Assembly (NCBI RefSeq): GCF_002795245.1
Contig: NZ_PGVG01000011.1
Location: forward strand, 154,202-218,201
Direction of reading: 5' to 3'
DNA from: Bradyrhizobium forestalis
GTDB taxonomy: Bacteria; Pseudomonadota; Alphaproteobacteria; Rhizobiales; Xanthobacteraceae
DNA length: 64,000 nt
Under the pieces are notes generated by a model. It had not been told where the DNA came from. It did not search any database and saw only the letters and a program-made list of their open reading frames with translations. Each line of letters begins with the position of its first letter. Within the stretch, counting starts at the first letter, position 1. Shown here piece by piece: positions 18,126 to 27,643 of the stretch. The translations under genes and the position numbers were made by a program.

Positions 18126-20135
18126 ATGCCTATTGCCGATTTGAAGTCTCATCTCGCCGCCGGAATGCAGTTGTTTCGCGTTCCCGCCGACAATCCAGAC
18201 CTGACGCGCGCGCAGTTCGATGCGTTCTCCAAGCAGATCCCGCTGCTCTACTTCATCCTCATCAGCAACACGATCGCCGTCGCCTACACCTACGTGAACG
18301 TGGCGCCGGACTGGCTGACGATGATCGTGCCAAGCGTGTTGACCGTGCTCGCAGGCTTGCGAACCTATTGGTGGCTGCGACAGCGTCACCTGGTCCGCAG
18401 CGACGCCGACATCTTGCGCAACCTGCGCGCCACCAACTGGCTGACCTTGCCGATCGGCGCCGGATTCACCGCCTGGTCCTTCGCCCTCTACCCCTACGGC
18501 GATCCCTTTGCCAAGAGCCAGGTTGCCTTCTACATGGCGGTCACCGTGATCGGCTGCATCTTCTCGCTGATGCATCTGCGCTCGGCCGCGTTGATCGTGA
18601 CGTTGATCGTCGACCTGCCCTATGTGCTGTTCTTCTTCGCCACGGGCGAGCCGACGCTGAAGGCGATCGCGGTCAACAACCTCCTGGTTTCCGGCGCGAT
18701 GGTGACGGTGCTGTTCATCTACTATCGCGATTTCGCCGATCTCGTCGCCAGCCGCAAGTCGCTGCTGGCACAACAGGCGGCGACACAGGCGCTCTCGGAC
18801 GAGAACTTCCGCCTCGCCAATCTCGATTCCCTCACCGAGCTGCCGAACCGCCGCCGCTTCTTCGCCGAGCTCTCGAGCGCCTTCCCCGATGCCGAACGCC
18901 GGAATATTCGCGTCGCAGTCGGCATCATCGATCTCGACGGCTTCAAGCCGATCAACGACAATTACGGCCACTCGGTCGGCGATCGCGTCCTGATCGAGGC
19001 GGGCCGGCGTATCCGCGAGGTCTGCGAGGGCTTTGGCCCACAGCGGGTGGAGTTTGCCCGGCTCGGCGGCGACGAGTTCGGCCTCGTCGTGTGCGGCGAC
19101 CCCGACGAGATGGATCTGATGCGGCTCGGCGACCGCATCGGCGGCCAGGTCAAGCTGCCTTACCAGCTCGACACCGCCCATACCGGACTGTCGTGCTCGA
19201 TCGGATTCGCATTGTTTCCGGACTCCTCGACGACGTCGGAAGCGCTCTATGAGTGCGCCGACTACTCGCTCTATCACGCCAAGCGTCACCTGCGCGGCCG
19301 AACCGTGATCTTTTCGAGCGAGCTCGAGGCCGAGATCCGCAGTCGCGGCGTCATCGAGAATCTGCTGCGCACTGCCGATTTCAACACCGAGATGGATTTG
19401 GTGTTCCAGCCGATCGTCGACGCCATGAGCGAGCACACCGCCGGCTTCGAGGTGCTGGCGCGCTGGCGCAGCGCCCGTCTCGGCCTGGTCTCGCCGGCCG
19501 ATTTCATTCCGGCCGCCGAGCGCATCGGCTTGATCCGGCCGCTGACGCAGGCGCTGTTGGTTCGCGCGCTCACCATCGCCAAGACATGGCCCGATCACAT
19601 CCGCATCTCGTTCAACCTCTCGGCGCACGACGTCTGCGCGGCGGAGGGCATTTTGCCGCTGATCTCAATCATCGACAGGAGTGGGCTGCCGCCACACCGG
19701 ATCGACTTCGAGATCACCGAGACCGCCGTCACCTTCGACTTCGTGCGCGCACAACAATCGATCGCGACGCTGAAGGCGATGGGTTGCGGCATTTCGCTGG
19801 ACGATTTCGGCACCGGCTATTCGTCGCTGAGCCACGTGCACCGCCTGCCACTCGACAAGATCAAGGTCGACCGTAGCTTCGTTTCCGACATCAACGAGAA
19901 TCCCGTCAGCCACAAGATCATCAAATCGCTCACGGGCCTGTGCGACGACATGGAGATCGCCTGCGTCGTCGAGGGCGTCGAGACCCGCGCCCAGCTCGAC
20001 AGCCTGCGCCGCCTGGGGTGCGACTTCATCCAGGGCTATTATTTTGCCAAGCCAATGCCGGCGGATGCGATTGGCGACTATCTGGCGAAGGAAGGCCAGC
20101 GCCTCGACGGCACCGGGGCCAAGGTCGTGGCCTGA
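18126..20135 (+). CDS. Membrane-anchored GGDEF-EAL protein (cyclic di-GMP turnover)
   Basis: 669 residues. Residues ~38-200 hold about six hydrophobic segments forming a membrane sensor. A short coiled stretch leads to the GGDEF domain (LGGDEFGLV, residues 313-321), intact and so probably able to make cyclic di-GMP. The RxxD inhibitory site normally five residues before it is missing (RVEF instead). The EAL domain begins with EVL at 442-444 in place of EAL but keeps the rest: FNLSAHDV, FEITET, LDDFGTGYSSL, KVDRSFV and VEGVET, so phosphodiesterase activity is likely too. It converges on livF, with two bases between the stops. Confidence 0.93.
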   Translation: MPIADLKSHLAAGMQLFRVPADNPDLTRAQFDAFSKQIPLLYFILISNTIAVAYTYVNVAPDWLTMIVPSVLTVLAGLRTYWWLRQRHLVRSDADILRNLRATNWLTLPIGAGFTAWSFALYPYGDPFAKSQVAFYMAVTVIGCIFSLMHLRSAALIVTLIVDLPYVLFFFATGEPTLKAIAVNNLLVSGAMVTVLFIYYRDFADLVASRKSLLAQQAATQALSDENFRLANLDSLTELPNRRRFFAELSSAFPDAERRNIRVAVGIIDLDGFKPINDNYGHSVGDRVLIEAGRRIREVCEGFGPQRVEFARLGGDEFGLVVCGDPDEMDLMRLGDRIGGQVKLPYQLDTAHTGLSCSIGFALFPDSSTTSEALYECADYSLYHAKRHLRGRTVIFSSELEAEIRSRGVIENLLRTADFNTEMDLVFQPIVDAMSEHTAGFEVLARWRSARLGLVSPADFIPAAERIGLIRPLTQALLVRALTIAKTWPDHIRISFNLSAHDVCAAEGILPLISIIDRSGLPPHRIDFEITETAVTFDFVRAQQSIATLKAMGCGISLDDFGTGYSSLSHVHRLPLDKIKVDRSFVSDINENPVSHKIIKSLTGLCDDMEIACVVEGVETRAQLDSLRRLGCDFIQGYYFAKPMPADAIGDYLAKEGQRLDGTGAKVVA

Positions 20136-20137
20136 CG

Positions 20138-20857
20138 TCAGACCGCGCAGTAGCGCTCCTGAATGTCCTTGTCCGCGAGCAGCGCCGCCGCGCTGCTTTG
20201 ATGCACGACCTCGCCTTGATCCATGATGACGGCGCGATCGGCGAGCCGCAGCGCCCATTCGACGTTCTGCTCGACCAGCAGCAGCGTCTTGCCCTCATCG
20301 CGCAGGCGGCGAAACAGCACACCCATCTCCTCGACGAGGACGGGCATGATGCCCTCAGATGGCTCGTCGAGCAGGATCATCTTGGGCTTTGCGATCAGCG
20401 CGCGCGCGATCGCCAGCATCTGCTGCTCGCCACCGGAGAGCGTCACGCCTTCCTGATCGAGCCGCTCCTTCAGGCGCGGGAAGGTTTCAGCGATCTCGTC
20501 GATGGCCGCGCGCTCCTCGATCTCGCTGCCCGCGGCGACGAGACCAAGCCGCAGATTTTCGCGCACAGACAAGCCGGGCACGATGCGCCGCTCCTCGGGC
20601 ACGTAAGCGAGGCCGAGATGGAAGCGCTGGTGGGCGCGCAGCGGCAGCAGCTCCCTGCCCGCGAAGCTGACGCGGCCCGTCGCCTTCGGCATTAGGCCCA
20701 TCATCGCCCGCAGCGTGGTGGTCTTGCCGGCGCCATTGCGGCCGACGAGCGCGACCACCTCGCCCTCGTTCACGTGCAGGGCAATGCCGTGGAGAATATG
20801 GCTCGCGCCATACCAGGCGTGGAGGTCCTCGATTTCGAGCAATGCGGTTTCAGCCAT
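20138..20857 (-). CDS. livF: Branched-chain amino acid-type ABC transporter ATPase LivF
   Basis: Cytoplasmic ATPase, 239 residues from the ATG at 20857. Walker A GRNGAGKTTT, signature LSGGEQQMLAIARALI and Walker B MILLDEPSEG are intact, and the length and LivF-type switch region fit the family. The start overlaps the end of livG by 8 bases. It is last in an eight-gene run that starts with CoxMSL-like genes at 28500, so the ligand may be an aromatic acid or N-heterocycle and need not be an amino acid. Confidence 0.94.
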   Translation of the reverse strand: MAETALLEIEDLHAWYGASHILHGIALHVNEGEVVALVGRNGAGKTTTLRAMMGLMPKATGRVSFAGRELLPLRAHQRFHLGLAYVPEERRIVPGLSVRENLRLGLVAAGSEIEERAAIDEIAETFPRLKERLDQEGVTLSGGEQQMLAIARALIAKPKMILLDEPSEGIMPVLVEEMGVLFRRLRDEGKTLLLVEQNVEWALRLADRAVIMDQGEVVHQSSAAALLADKDIQERYCAV

Positions 20858-21605
20858 AGCCTTCACTCTGTCCGAGATAGACCCGGCGGACTTCCGGGTT
20901 GCTCCTGATCTCGTCCGGCGCGCCGTCGGCAAGCAGGCGGCCGTGATGCAGTACGACGACGCGCTTGCTGAGCCCCAGCACCATCTTCATCTTGTGCTCC
21001 ACCAGGAGCACGGTGCGCTTGTCGGCGAGGCGCTCCAGCAGAGCGACCATGTCCTTGGTCTCTTCCGGCCCCATGCCGGCGGTCGGTTCGTCCAGCAGTA
21101 GCAATTCCGGCTCGGAGACCAATGCGACCGCGATCTCCAGCGCGCGCTGCTGGCCATGCGACAGGAACTTCGCCAATCCGCTCCGCCTGGCCAGCAGCCC
21201 GACTGCGTCGAGTGCGGCGTCCGCGCGCGCATCCAGTTCAACCATCCGGGCGCGGTTGCGCCAGATGTCATAACTCACGATCAGCGCCTGGGCCGCCACG
21301 CGCACGTTCTCGTGCACCGACAGGTCCGGAAAGATGTTCGTGATCTGGTAGGAGCGCGAGATGCCCTGATGCACGAAGCGATGCTGCGGCAGGCCATTCA
21401 GCTCGCGGCCCTTGAAGTGCAGCTTGCCTGAGGTCGGGGTCAGCGCGCCCGAGAGAATGTTGAAGAACGTGCTCTTGCCGGCGCCGTTGGGCCCGATGAT
21501 CGAAGTCAACTGTCCCGCCGCAAAGGACACGGTAATGCCTTCGAGCGCGACGAAGCCGCCAAAGCGTTTGCCGATCCCCTCGGCGCGAAGCAATTCGCCT
21601 GTCAT
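20850..21605 (-). CDS. livG: Branched-chain amino acid-type ABC transporter ATPase LivG
   Basis: The 251-residue ATPase starts at the ATG at 21605, inside an ATGA overlap with the livM stop. Walker A is GPNGAGKSTFFN; the signature is SHGQQRALEIAVALV and Walker B is LLLLDEPTAGMGPEE, the LivG form with GMGPEE. It pairs with LivF to power the LivHM permease. Confidence 0.94.
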   Translation of the reverse strand: MTGELLRAEGIGKRFGGFVALEGITVSFAAGQLTSIIGPNGAGKSTFFNILSGALTPTSGKLHFKGRELNGLPQHRFVHQGISRSYQITNIFPDLSVHENVRVAAQALIVSYDIWRNRARMVELDARADAALDAVGLLARRSGLAKFLSHGQQRALEIAVALVSEPELLLLDEPTAGMGPEETKDMVALLERLADKRTVLLVEHKMKMVLGLSKRVVVLHHGRLLADGAPDEIRSNPEVRRVYLGQSEGYG

Positions 21606-22600
21606 CGCCGCGCCTTTCCGCTGTCGAGGGCATCGAGCAGCGTTCCCCAGATGCCCTTGGGCAGGAACAGCACGAACAGCACGAAGATCGCGCCGACGAA
21701 GATTTGCCAATGCGGCGTCCAGAGCGAGATGACGTCCTCCAGGATCAGGAAGCTGGCGGCACCAACGAAGGGCCCGAAGAAGCTGCGGGCGCCGCCGAGC
21801 AGCACCATCATCACGATCATTCCGGAGGTCTGGTAGTGCAGGATGTCCAGCGGCACGATCGACAGATGCAGCGCCAACATGCAGCCGCCGAGCGATGAGA
21901 TCGCGCCCGACAGCATGAACACGACCAGCTTGCTGCGTTCGACGTCATAGCCGCAGGCCCGTGCGCGCTGCTCATTCTCGCGGACCGCCTCGATGACGGC
22001 CCCGAACGGGGAATTCAGGATGCGGGACTGGAACCACATCGCCAGCGCCGCAAAGGCCATCAGCACGTAGTATTTGTTGATGGGATCGAGGAAATTGACC
22101 TGAAGGCCGAACAGATTGATGCGGTCGACCGTGAAGCCGCGCAAGCCGTTCTCACCGCCGGTGAAGGAGGCTGCCTGAAGCGCGACGTAGTAGACGAGTT
22201 GCGCCAAGGCGAGCGTCACCATGGAGAAGTAGATGCCGCGGGTGCGCGTCGAGACGATGCCGATTGCGGCGGCGAGGCAAGTGCTGAGAAGTACGGCGAT
22301 CGGGACCGCAGCGAACCAGGGCACGCCGTAGCGGCCGATCGCGATGCCGGTGAAGTAGGCGCCGGAGCCGAAGAACGCTGCCTGACCGAACGACAGCAGC
22401 CCGGTGTAGCCGAACAGCAGATTGTAACCCATCACCACGACGCCGTAGATCAGGACGTTGACGGCCAGCGCCTTGGACGGCAGCAGCCAGGGCAGCACGG
22501 CCAGCACGGCGATGGAGAGCAGCACGCGGTGGTCGAGCAGCCAGGCGAGCCCGCTGGAGGCAGGTTTGGCGACCGCTTCGCCGCTCGATGGTCCCGTCAC
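21602..22600 (-). CDS. livM: Branched-chain amino acid-type permease LivM
   Basis: Inner-membrane permease, 332 residues. The start is the GTG at 22600 behind GGGAGGA; it overlaps the livH stop as GTGA. Upstream in-frame codons belong to the livH region and are rejected. About ten hydrophobic segments are visible, with the family signature GYTGLLSFGQAAFFGSGAYF and the EAVRENEQRARACGYDV coupling loop typical of LivM. Confidence 0.93.
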   Translation of the reverse strand: MTGPSSGEAVAKPASSGLAWLLDHRVLLSIAVLAVLPWLLPSKALAVNVLIYGVVVMGYNLLFGYTGLLSFGQAAFFGSGAYFTGIAIGRYGVPWFAAVPIAVLLSTCLAAAIGIVSTRTRGIYFSMVTLALAQLVYYVALQAASFTGGENGLRGFTVDRINLFGLQVNFLDPINKYYVLMAFAALAMWFQSRILNSPFGAVIEAVRENEQRARACGYDVERSKLVVFMLSGAISSLGGCMLALHLSIVPLDILHYQTSGMIVMMVLLGGARSFFGPFVGAASFLILEDVISLWTPHWQIFVGAIFVLFVLFLPKGIWGTLLDALDSGKARR

Positions 22601-23472
22601 GCCGTCCTCCCTCTCACACCGAACAGGCCTTGCGGACGGATCAGCAGCACCACCGCCATCAGCGCGAACATGACGATGGTCGCCATCTCCGGCGCGAACA
22701 GCGCCACCATGCTGATGGAAATGCCGACCATGAGGCCGGCGACGACCGCGCCAACGATCGAGCCGAGGCCGCCAATCACGGTCACCACGAAGGCTTCCGC
22801 CAGAACCAGCGAGCCCATCTCCGGATTGACGCTCCGCATAGGTCCCGCGAGCACGCCGCCGAGCGCGGCGAGACCAACACCAAGGCCGAAGATCGCAAGC
22901 CAAACGCGGCCGATATCGACGCCGAGCACCTGCATGATGGTCGGATCGCGCGCGCCGGCGCGCACGATCAGGCCGACGCGGGTCTTCTCCAGCGTCAGCC
23001 AGAGCACCAGCAGCACAACCGCCACCAGCATGATGACGAACAGGCGGTAGCGCGGGAAGAAGCCGATACCGAGATCGAGCACGCCGATCAGCTGCGGCGG
23101 GGTTGGAAACGGAATGCCGTCGCTGCCGAACACGATGCGGACGCCCTCGACCAGGATGTAGCTGAGGCCGAAGGTCAGCAGCAGCGGATCGTCGATCGAG
23201 CGTCCGTAAAGTCTCCGGATCAGGACGAACTCGATCAGCATGCCGAAGGCGCCGATCAGGATGGGAGCCAGAAGCAATCCCCACCAGAAGCTTCCGGTGA
23301 GCGATGCCAGATACAGCCCCGCATAGGCCCCGATCATGAACAGCGCACCATGAGCGAAATTCACCACGCCGAGCATGCCGAACACGATCGTCAGCCCAAG
23401 CGCAGTGATCACCAGGACCGCCCCAAGGGCGATCCCGGAGAGAAGCTGCATGATGATCAGCGACAGGTCCAT
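22597..23472 (-). CDS. livH: Branched-chain amino acid-type permease LivH
   Basis: Inner-membrane permease, 291 residues, ATG at 23472, 12 bp after livK. It has about eight hydrophobic segments and the LivH signatures VFGMLGVVNFAHGALFMIGA near the N-terminus and GLIVRAGARDPTIMQVLGVD in the coupling loop. It forms the channel with LivM. Confidence 0.94.
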   Translation of the reverse strand: MDLSLIIMQLLSGIALGAVLVITALGLTIVFGMLGVVNFAHGALFMIGAYAGLYLASLTGSFWWGLLLAPILIGAFGMLIEFVLIRRLYGRSIDDPLLLTFGLSYILVEGVRIVFGSDGIPFPTPPQLIGVLDLGIGFFPRYRLFVIMLVAVVLLVLWLTLEKTRVGLIVRAGARDPTIMQVLGVDIGRVWLAIFGLGVGLAALGGVLAGPMRSVNPEMGSLVLAEAFVVTVIGGLGSIVGAVVAGLMVGISISMVALFAPEMATIVMFALMAVVLLIRPQGLFGVRGRTA

Positions 23473-23484
23473 CGTGACAGGGCT

Positions 23485-24726
23485 TTAGGTTGCGTGGCCG
23501 AGCTCGCTGCAGCTACGCAGCATGTCGTCGGAGCCGGCGTCGTTGGCCAGGATCGCAAACAGATCGTTCTCGCCAGCCATGGCCGACTTCTTCTTGGACT
23601 CCAGCACCAGCACCGACTGCACCGACTGGTGGTCGCATTTGCGGTAATGCTGCGGGCCCTTGGTCAAATCGTACTGCAGCTTCTCCAGCGCGTCGACGAC
23701 CTTGTCGGTGTCGGTGCCGCCGGCGGCCTGCATGGCGGCCAGCAACGATCCGACGCCGGAATATCCGTAGGCGCCATAATCGGTCGGGATCGCGCCGCCA
23801 TTGGCGGCCTTGAACGCCGTGTTGAAGCTGGATGCCGACTTGCTCTGCGTCTCCAGGCCCCAGTAATAGTTTGCGCCGCCGACCACGCCCTCGAACACGT
23901 CAGGACCGACGGCGAGGCGCTGGTTGTGCAGGATAACGGGCACGACGATCTTCATCTGCTGCTTGACGCCGAAATCCACCGCCTGCTTGATCGCATTGGC
24001 CTGGTCACGGCCGAAGTTGGAGATGCAGAGCACATCCGGCCGCATTGACATCAGGCGTGGCATGAAAGTGGAATAATCCGCCGCGCCGAACGGATGCAGG
24101 ATCTCGCCGACATTGTCGGCACCTATCGCCGCCTGTGCCCGCTTGAAGCCGCGCAGCATCTCGTGGCCATAGGCATAGTCGGCGACGAGATGGGCGACCT
24201 TCATGCCCTTCTTCAGGGTCTGCCGGGCCACGGCTGATGTCGTCATGTGCGGGTTCAGCGCCTCGTGGAACGTGTATTTGCTGAAGTCCTTGGCCTCGTT
24301 GATGGTGTCGGACTGGCTGATCGAGACGTAGATCACGCCGCGGGCACGGGTGACCTCGTTGACCGCGAGCTGCACGGCACTGGAGAGCGCGCCGACCACG
24401 GCATGCACCTTGTCCTTCTCGATCAGCTCCAGCGTACGCGTCGCGGCCTCGCCGGCATTGAGCTTGTCGTCGCGCACCAGCAGCTCGACCTTGCGGCCGG
24501 CAATGCCACCCTTGTCGTTGACGAGTTTTACGGCAAGCTCAGCGCATTTGACCTGGTCGCGCGCCTCGGCTGCGAACGGGCCGGTGAGCGGCGTCGGGAA
24601 ACCGATGCGGATCGTCTCGTCGGCGGCGCGGCCGAGGCGCGGCATGGCGAGCAGGGCCGCGCTGGCCGACAGGCCGGCAAGCGCGGTGCGGCGGGTTATC
24701 TTCGGGGTCGAACCGGATCTGGGCAT
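23485..24726 (-). CDS. livK: ABC transporter substrate-binding protein (LivK-like)
   Basis: Periplasmic receptor of type I fold, 413 residues from the ATG at 24726 (GGAGGA site four bases before). The leader has a twin-arginine pair (ITRRTALAGLSASAALL). The mature protein opens IRIGFPTPLTGPFAAEARDQ, then LVNDKGGIAGRKVELLVRDD, the usual LivK pattern. It follows the CoxL-like gene by 23 bp. Liv-type receptors next to hydroxylases frequently bind aromatic or heterocyclic acids, so the ligand is probably the substrate of the enzyme upstream. Confidence 0.93.
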   Translation of the reverse strand: MPRSGSTPKITRRTALAGLSASAALLAMPRLGRAADETIRIGFPTPLTGPFAAEARDQVKCAELAVKLVNDKGGIAGRKVELLVRDDKLNAGEAATRTLELIEKDKVHAVVGALSSAVQLAVNEVTRARGVIYVSISQSDTINEAKDFSKYTFHEALNPHMTTSAVARQTLKKGMKVAHLVADYAYGHEMLRGFKRAQAAIGADNVGEILHPFGAADYSTFMPRLMSMRPDVLCISNFGRDQANAIKQAVDFGVKQQMKIVVPVILHNQRLAVGPDVFEGVVGGANYYWGLETQSKSASSFNTAFKAANGGAIPTDYGAYGYSGVGSLLAAMQAAGGTDTDKVVDALEKLQYDLTKGPQHYRKCDHQSVQSVLVLESKKKSAMAGENDLFAILANDAGSDDMLRSCSELGHAT

Positions 24727-24749
24727 GATTTCCTCCAACTGTCTTTTTT

Positions 24750-27125
24750 CTAGAAACGCTTCAGGGCTTTCAGGACTTTTGCAGGCGTGATTGGGATTGA
24801 ATTGATCGTCGCACCTAACGGCGCGAGCGCATCGTTGACGGCGTTGAGCACGCAGGCGGACGCCGCCGCTGTGCCGGCCTCGCCAACGCCCTTGGCGCCG
24901 AGTTCGGTGTCGGCGGTCGGCGTCTCGACATGGGCGATGACGATGTCGGGCATCTCCATCGGCATCGGGACGAGGTAGTCGGCGAGCGAGCCGTTCATGA
25001 GCTGGCCTGTCTCGCTGTAGCGGCATTCCTCGAACAGCGCCGCGCCCAGCCCTTGCACGATACCGCCGCGCAGCTGCTCGTCCACGAGCATCGGATTGAT
25101 GACCCGGCCGCAATCCTCGACGATGAAATGCTTCAGGAGCTTGATGAGGCCCGTATCGACATCGACCTCCAGCGAGCAGCCCTGGATGCCGTTGGTGAAG
25201 GCGAAGGGATAACCCTGCGGCGCGAAGTGGTGACTCACGGTGAGCTGCGCCTGGGTGCCCGGCGGCAACGTATCGGAGCGGAAATAGGCGATGCGCGCGA
25301 TCTCCGCGATCGGCATACGCTGGTTCCGCGTGCCTGCATCGACCACGTCGCCATCGATGATGTCGAGCGCCGACGGCTGCTCCTGAAGAATCAGCGCGGC
25401 GATCTCCAGGATGTTGCGCTTGAGCGCGCGCGTCGCCTGAAGCGCGGTCTCGCCACCGATGCCGGCACCGCGGCAAGCCCAGGTGGCGCCGCCATGCGGC
25501 GTCACCTCGGTATCCCCAGTGATGACCTTGACGTGCTCCTGCGCAAGGCCGAGCTGATCGGCCACGATCTGGCTGATGATCGCCTCGGTCCCCTGCCCCT
25601 GCTCGGTGACCGAGATCAAGCAACGCACCTCGCCCGACGGCGTCAGGCTGACGATCGCCCCGTCCTGCGAGGAAATACGCGCGCCGCCGACGCCATAGAA
25701 GGCGGGACTCGGATTGGTGATCTCGACAAAGGTGGCAATGCCGATGCCGCGGTAGACGCCGCGTTTGCGCAAATCCACCTGCTCGGCACGCAAGCCCTCA
25801 TAGTTCATCAGCTCATGCAGGCGATTCAGGCAGGCCTGATGCGACAGCGCCTCGAAGCGGTAGCCGGTCGGCGAGGTCTGCGGATAGGCGTCGTCCGCGA
25901 TCACATTCTGCGCGCGGATGGCGAAGGGATCGAGGCCGAGCTTGCTCGCTGCCATGTCGACCAGCCGTTCGGTGACGGCGCAGGCGATGGGATGGCCGAC
26001 GGCACGATATTGGCTGGTCTGCACCTTGTTCTGGAAGATTACTTCCAGCGTGGCACGGTAATTCCTAAAGCGATAGGGCGCGCCGATCAGGCGGATCACC
26101 TGATTGCCCTCGACCACGCTGGTGCGCGGATAGGTCGAGAATGCACCGATCGCGGTCAGGTCCAGCACGTCCATCGCGAGAATCTCGCCCTTGGCGTCGA
26201 GCGCCATGCGGGCGCGGACGCGGTGGTCGCGGGCGTGAATGTCGGAGACAAACGACTCGATGCGGTCGGCGACATACTTCACGGGGCGGCCGAGCAGGAT
26301 CGAGAGGCCGACCACCGCCATGTCCTCGTGATAGACATGCAGCTTCATTCCGAAAGAGCCGCCGATGTCGGTCGCAATCACGCGAACACGGGCTTCCGGG
26401 ATGCCATAGTGCCGCGAATAGAGGTCCTGGAACTGGTAGGGCGTCTGGGTGCCATGATGCACGGTGAGCATGCCGGCGGCGGGATCGTAGTCGGCGACGA
26501 TGGCACGAGGCTCCAGCGTCACCGCGGTATGGCGGCCGAAGGAGAATTCCTCCTCCACCACATGAGCTGCATGCGCGAAGGCGTCATCGACGGTACCGTT
26601 GTCGAGCTGGCTGCGGAAGCACACATTGCTCGCGCTGCCGGGATTGACCGGCGGGCTGCCGGCCTCACGTGCGCCGTCGATGTCGACGACAATGGGAAGG
26701 TCCTCGTAATCGACCTCGATCAGCTCCAGCGCATCCTCGGCGATCGCACGATTCTCGGCGACGACGGCGACCACCGCCTGCCCGGCCCAGACCACGCGAT
26801 CCAGCGGCAGCGGCAATTGCGGCGCGGAGGTCATGCCCTTGAAATGATCGAGGGTCCCGGTCCAGGGCGTGCAGATTTTTGCGAGATCAGCGCCCGTCGC
26901 GACGAGATGCACGCCCTCCAGCGCGCGCGCCTCGTCGGTATTGATCGAGAGGATCTTCGCGTGGGCATGCGGACTGCGCAGGAACGCAGCATGGAGCATG
27001 CGCGGCAGACGGAGGTCGCTGACATAGCGCCCGCGCCCCGCGAGCAGGCGCTTGGCATTCGGCCGCGGCACGGAACGGCCGATATAGGAATTCGGACGAT
27101 CGAGCGAGGTCAGCGGCGCGCTCAT
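24750..27125 (-). CDS. Molybdopterin-binding large subunit, CoxL-like molybdenum hydroxylase
   Basis: Catalytic subunit, 791 residues, whose start overlaps the small-subunit stop (ATGA). Key features are IGGSFGMK (254-261), the active loop QYRAVGHP at 372-379 and GAKGVGEAG near residue 740 with the catalytic Glu. True CO dehydrogenase has AYRCSFR in the loop with a Cys that binds copper; that Cys is absent here, so this is not a CO dehydrogenase. With the [2Fe-2S] and FAD subunits it forms the complete three-part enzyme that hydroxylates an aromatic, N-heterocyclic or aldehyde substrate. No Tat signal: cytoplasmic. Co-operonic with a Liv importer. Confidence 0.92.
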   Translation of the reverse strand: MSAPLTSLDRPNSYIGRSVPRPNAKRLLAGRGRYVSDLRLPRMLHAAFLRSPHAHAKILSINTDEARALEGVHLVATGADLAKICTPWTGTLDHFKGMTSAPQLPLPLDRVVWAGQAVVAVVAENRAIAEDALELIEVDYEDLPIVVDIDGAREAGSPPVNPGSASNVCFRSQLDNGTVDDAFAHAAHVVEEEFSFGRHTAVTLEPRAIVADYDPAAGMLTVHHGTQTPYQFQDLYSRHYGIPEARVRVIATDIGGSFGMKLHVYHEDMAVVGLSILLGRPVKYVADRIESFVSDIHARDHRVRARMALDAKGEILAMDVLDLTAIGAFSTYPRTSVVEGNQVIRLIGAPYRFRNYRATLEVIFQNKVQTSQYRAVGHPIACAVTERLVDMAASKLGLDPFAIRAQNVIADDAYPQTSPTGYRFEALSHQACLNRLHELMNYEGLRAEQVDLRKRGVYRGIGIATFVEITNPSPAFYGVGGARISSQDGAIVSLTPSGEVRCLISVTEQGQGTEAIISQIVADQLGLAQEHVKVITGDTEVTPHGGATWACRGAGIGGETALQATRALKRNILEIAALILQEQPSALDIIDGDVVDAGTRNQRMPIAEIARIAYFRSDTLPPGTQAQLTVSHHFAPQGYPFAFTNGIQGCSLEVDVDTGLIKLLKHFIVEDCGRVINPMLVDEQLRGGIVQGLGAALFEECRYSETGQLMNGSLADYLVPMPMEMPDIVIAHVETPTADTELGAKGVGEAGTAAASACVLNAVNDALAPLGATINSIPITPAKVLKALKRF

Positions 27126-27643
27126 GTCGTGCCTCCGGCGCTGCGGGCTTTGGCGACAGTGTCGATGGCGTCGACGATGGCTTCATAGCCGGTGCAACGG
27201 CAATAATTACCCGACAGCGCGTCGCGGATCTGCTCGCGGCTCGGCTGCGCCATCTGCGAGAGCAGCTCGTGGGCGTTGATCAGCATGCCCGGCGTACAGA
27301 AGCCGCATTGCAGCGCGTTGCGGCGATGGAATTCGGCCTGCAGGTCGGCGATCGCCCCGTTCTCGGTGAGACCCTCGATCGTATTGATCCTGGCGCCGTC
27401 GGCTTGCACCGCAAGCATCAGGCAGGAGTGCACGGCGCGGCCGTCGATCTGCACCAGGCAGGCGCCGCACGCGCCCATTTCGCAGCCGGCATGCGTACCG
27501 GTCAGCTCCAGCTCGTTGCGCAGACAATCGACCAGCGTCTCGCGCGGTGCGACTTCGCAGGCGACCTTGCGGTCGTTGACGACGAAGCGGACCCGCACGG
27601 TCTCGTCGGCATCTTCCAGGTGTGCTTCGCCAAAGCCGCTCAT
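27122..27643 (-). CDS. [2Fe-2S] small subunit, CoxS-like
   Basis: 173 residues. The first cluster motif is HAGCEMGACGAC (Cys54, 59, 62) with Cys74; the second uses Cys113/116 (QCGFCTPG) and Cys148/150 (CRCTGY). Both neighbours overlap it by ATGA, showing tight translational coupling with the FAD and molybdopterin subunits. Confidence 0.94.
   Translation of the reverse strand: MSGFGEAHLEDADETVRVRFVVNDRKVACEVAPRETLVDCLRNELELTGTHAGCEMGACGACLVQIDGRAVHSCLMLAVQADGARINTIEGLTENGAIADLQAEFHRRNALQCGFCTPGMLINAHELLSQMAQPSREQIRDALSGNYCRCTGYEAIVDAIDTVAKARSAGGTT

Noticed and set aside
24930..27188. Plus-strand open frame of ~750 codons opposite the CoxL-like gene
   Set aside because: Antisense shadow; no domain, no ribosome site, and the minus-strand gene has clear catalytic motifs.
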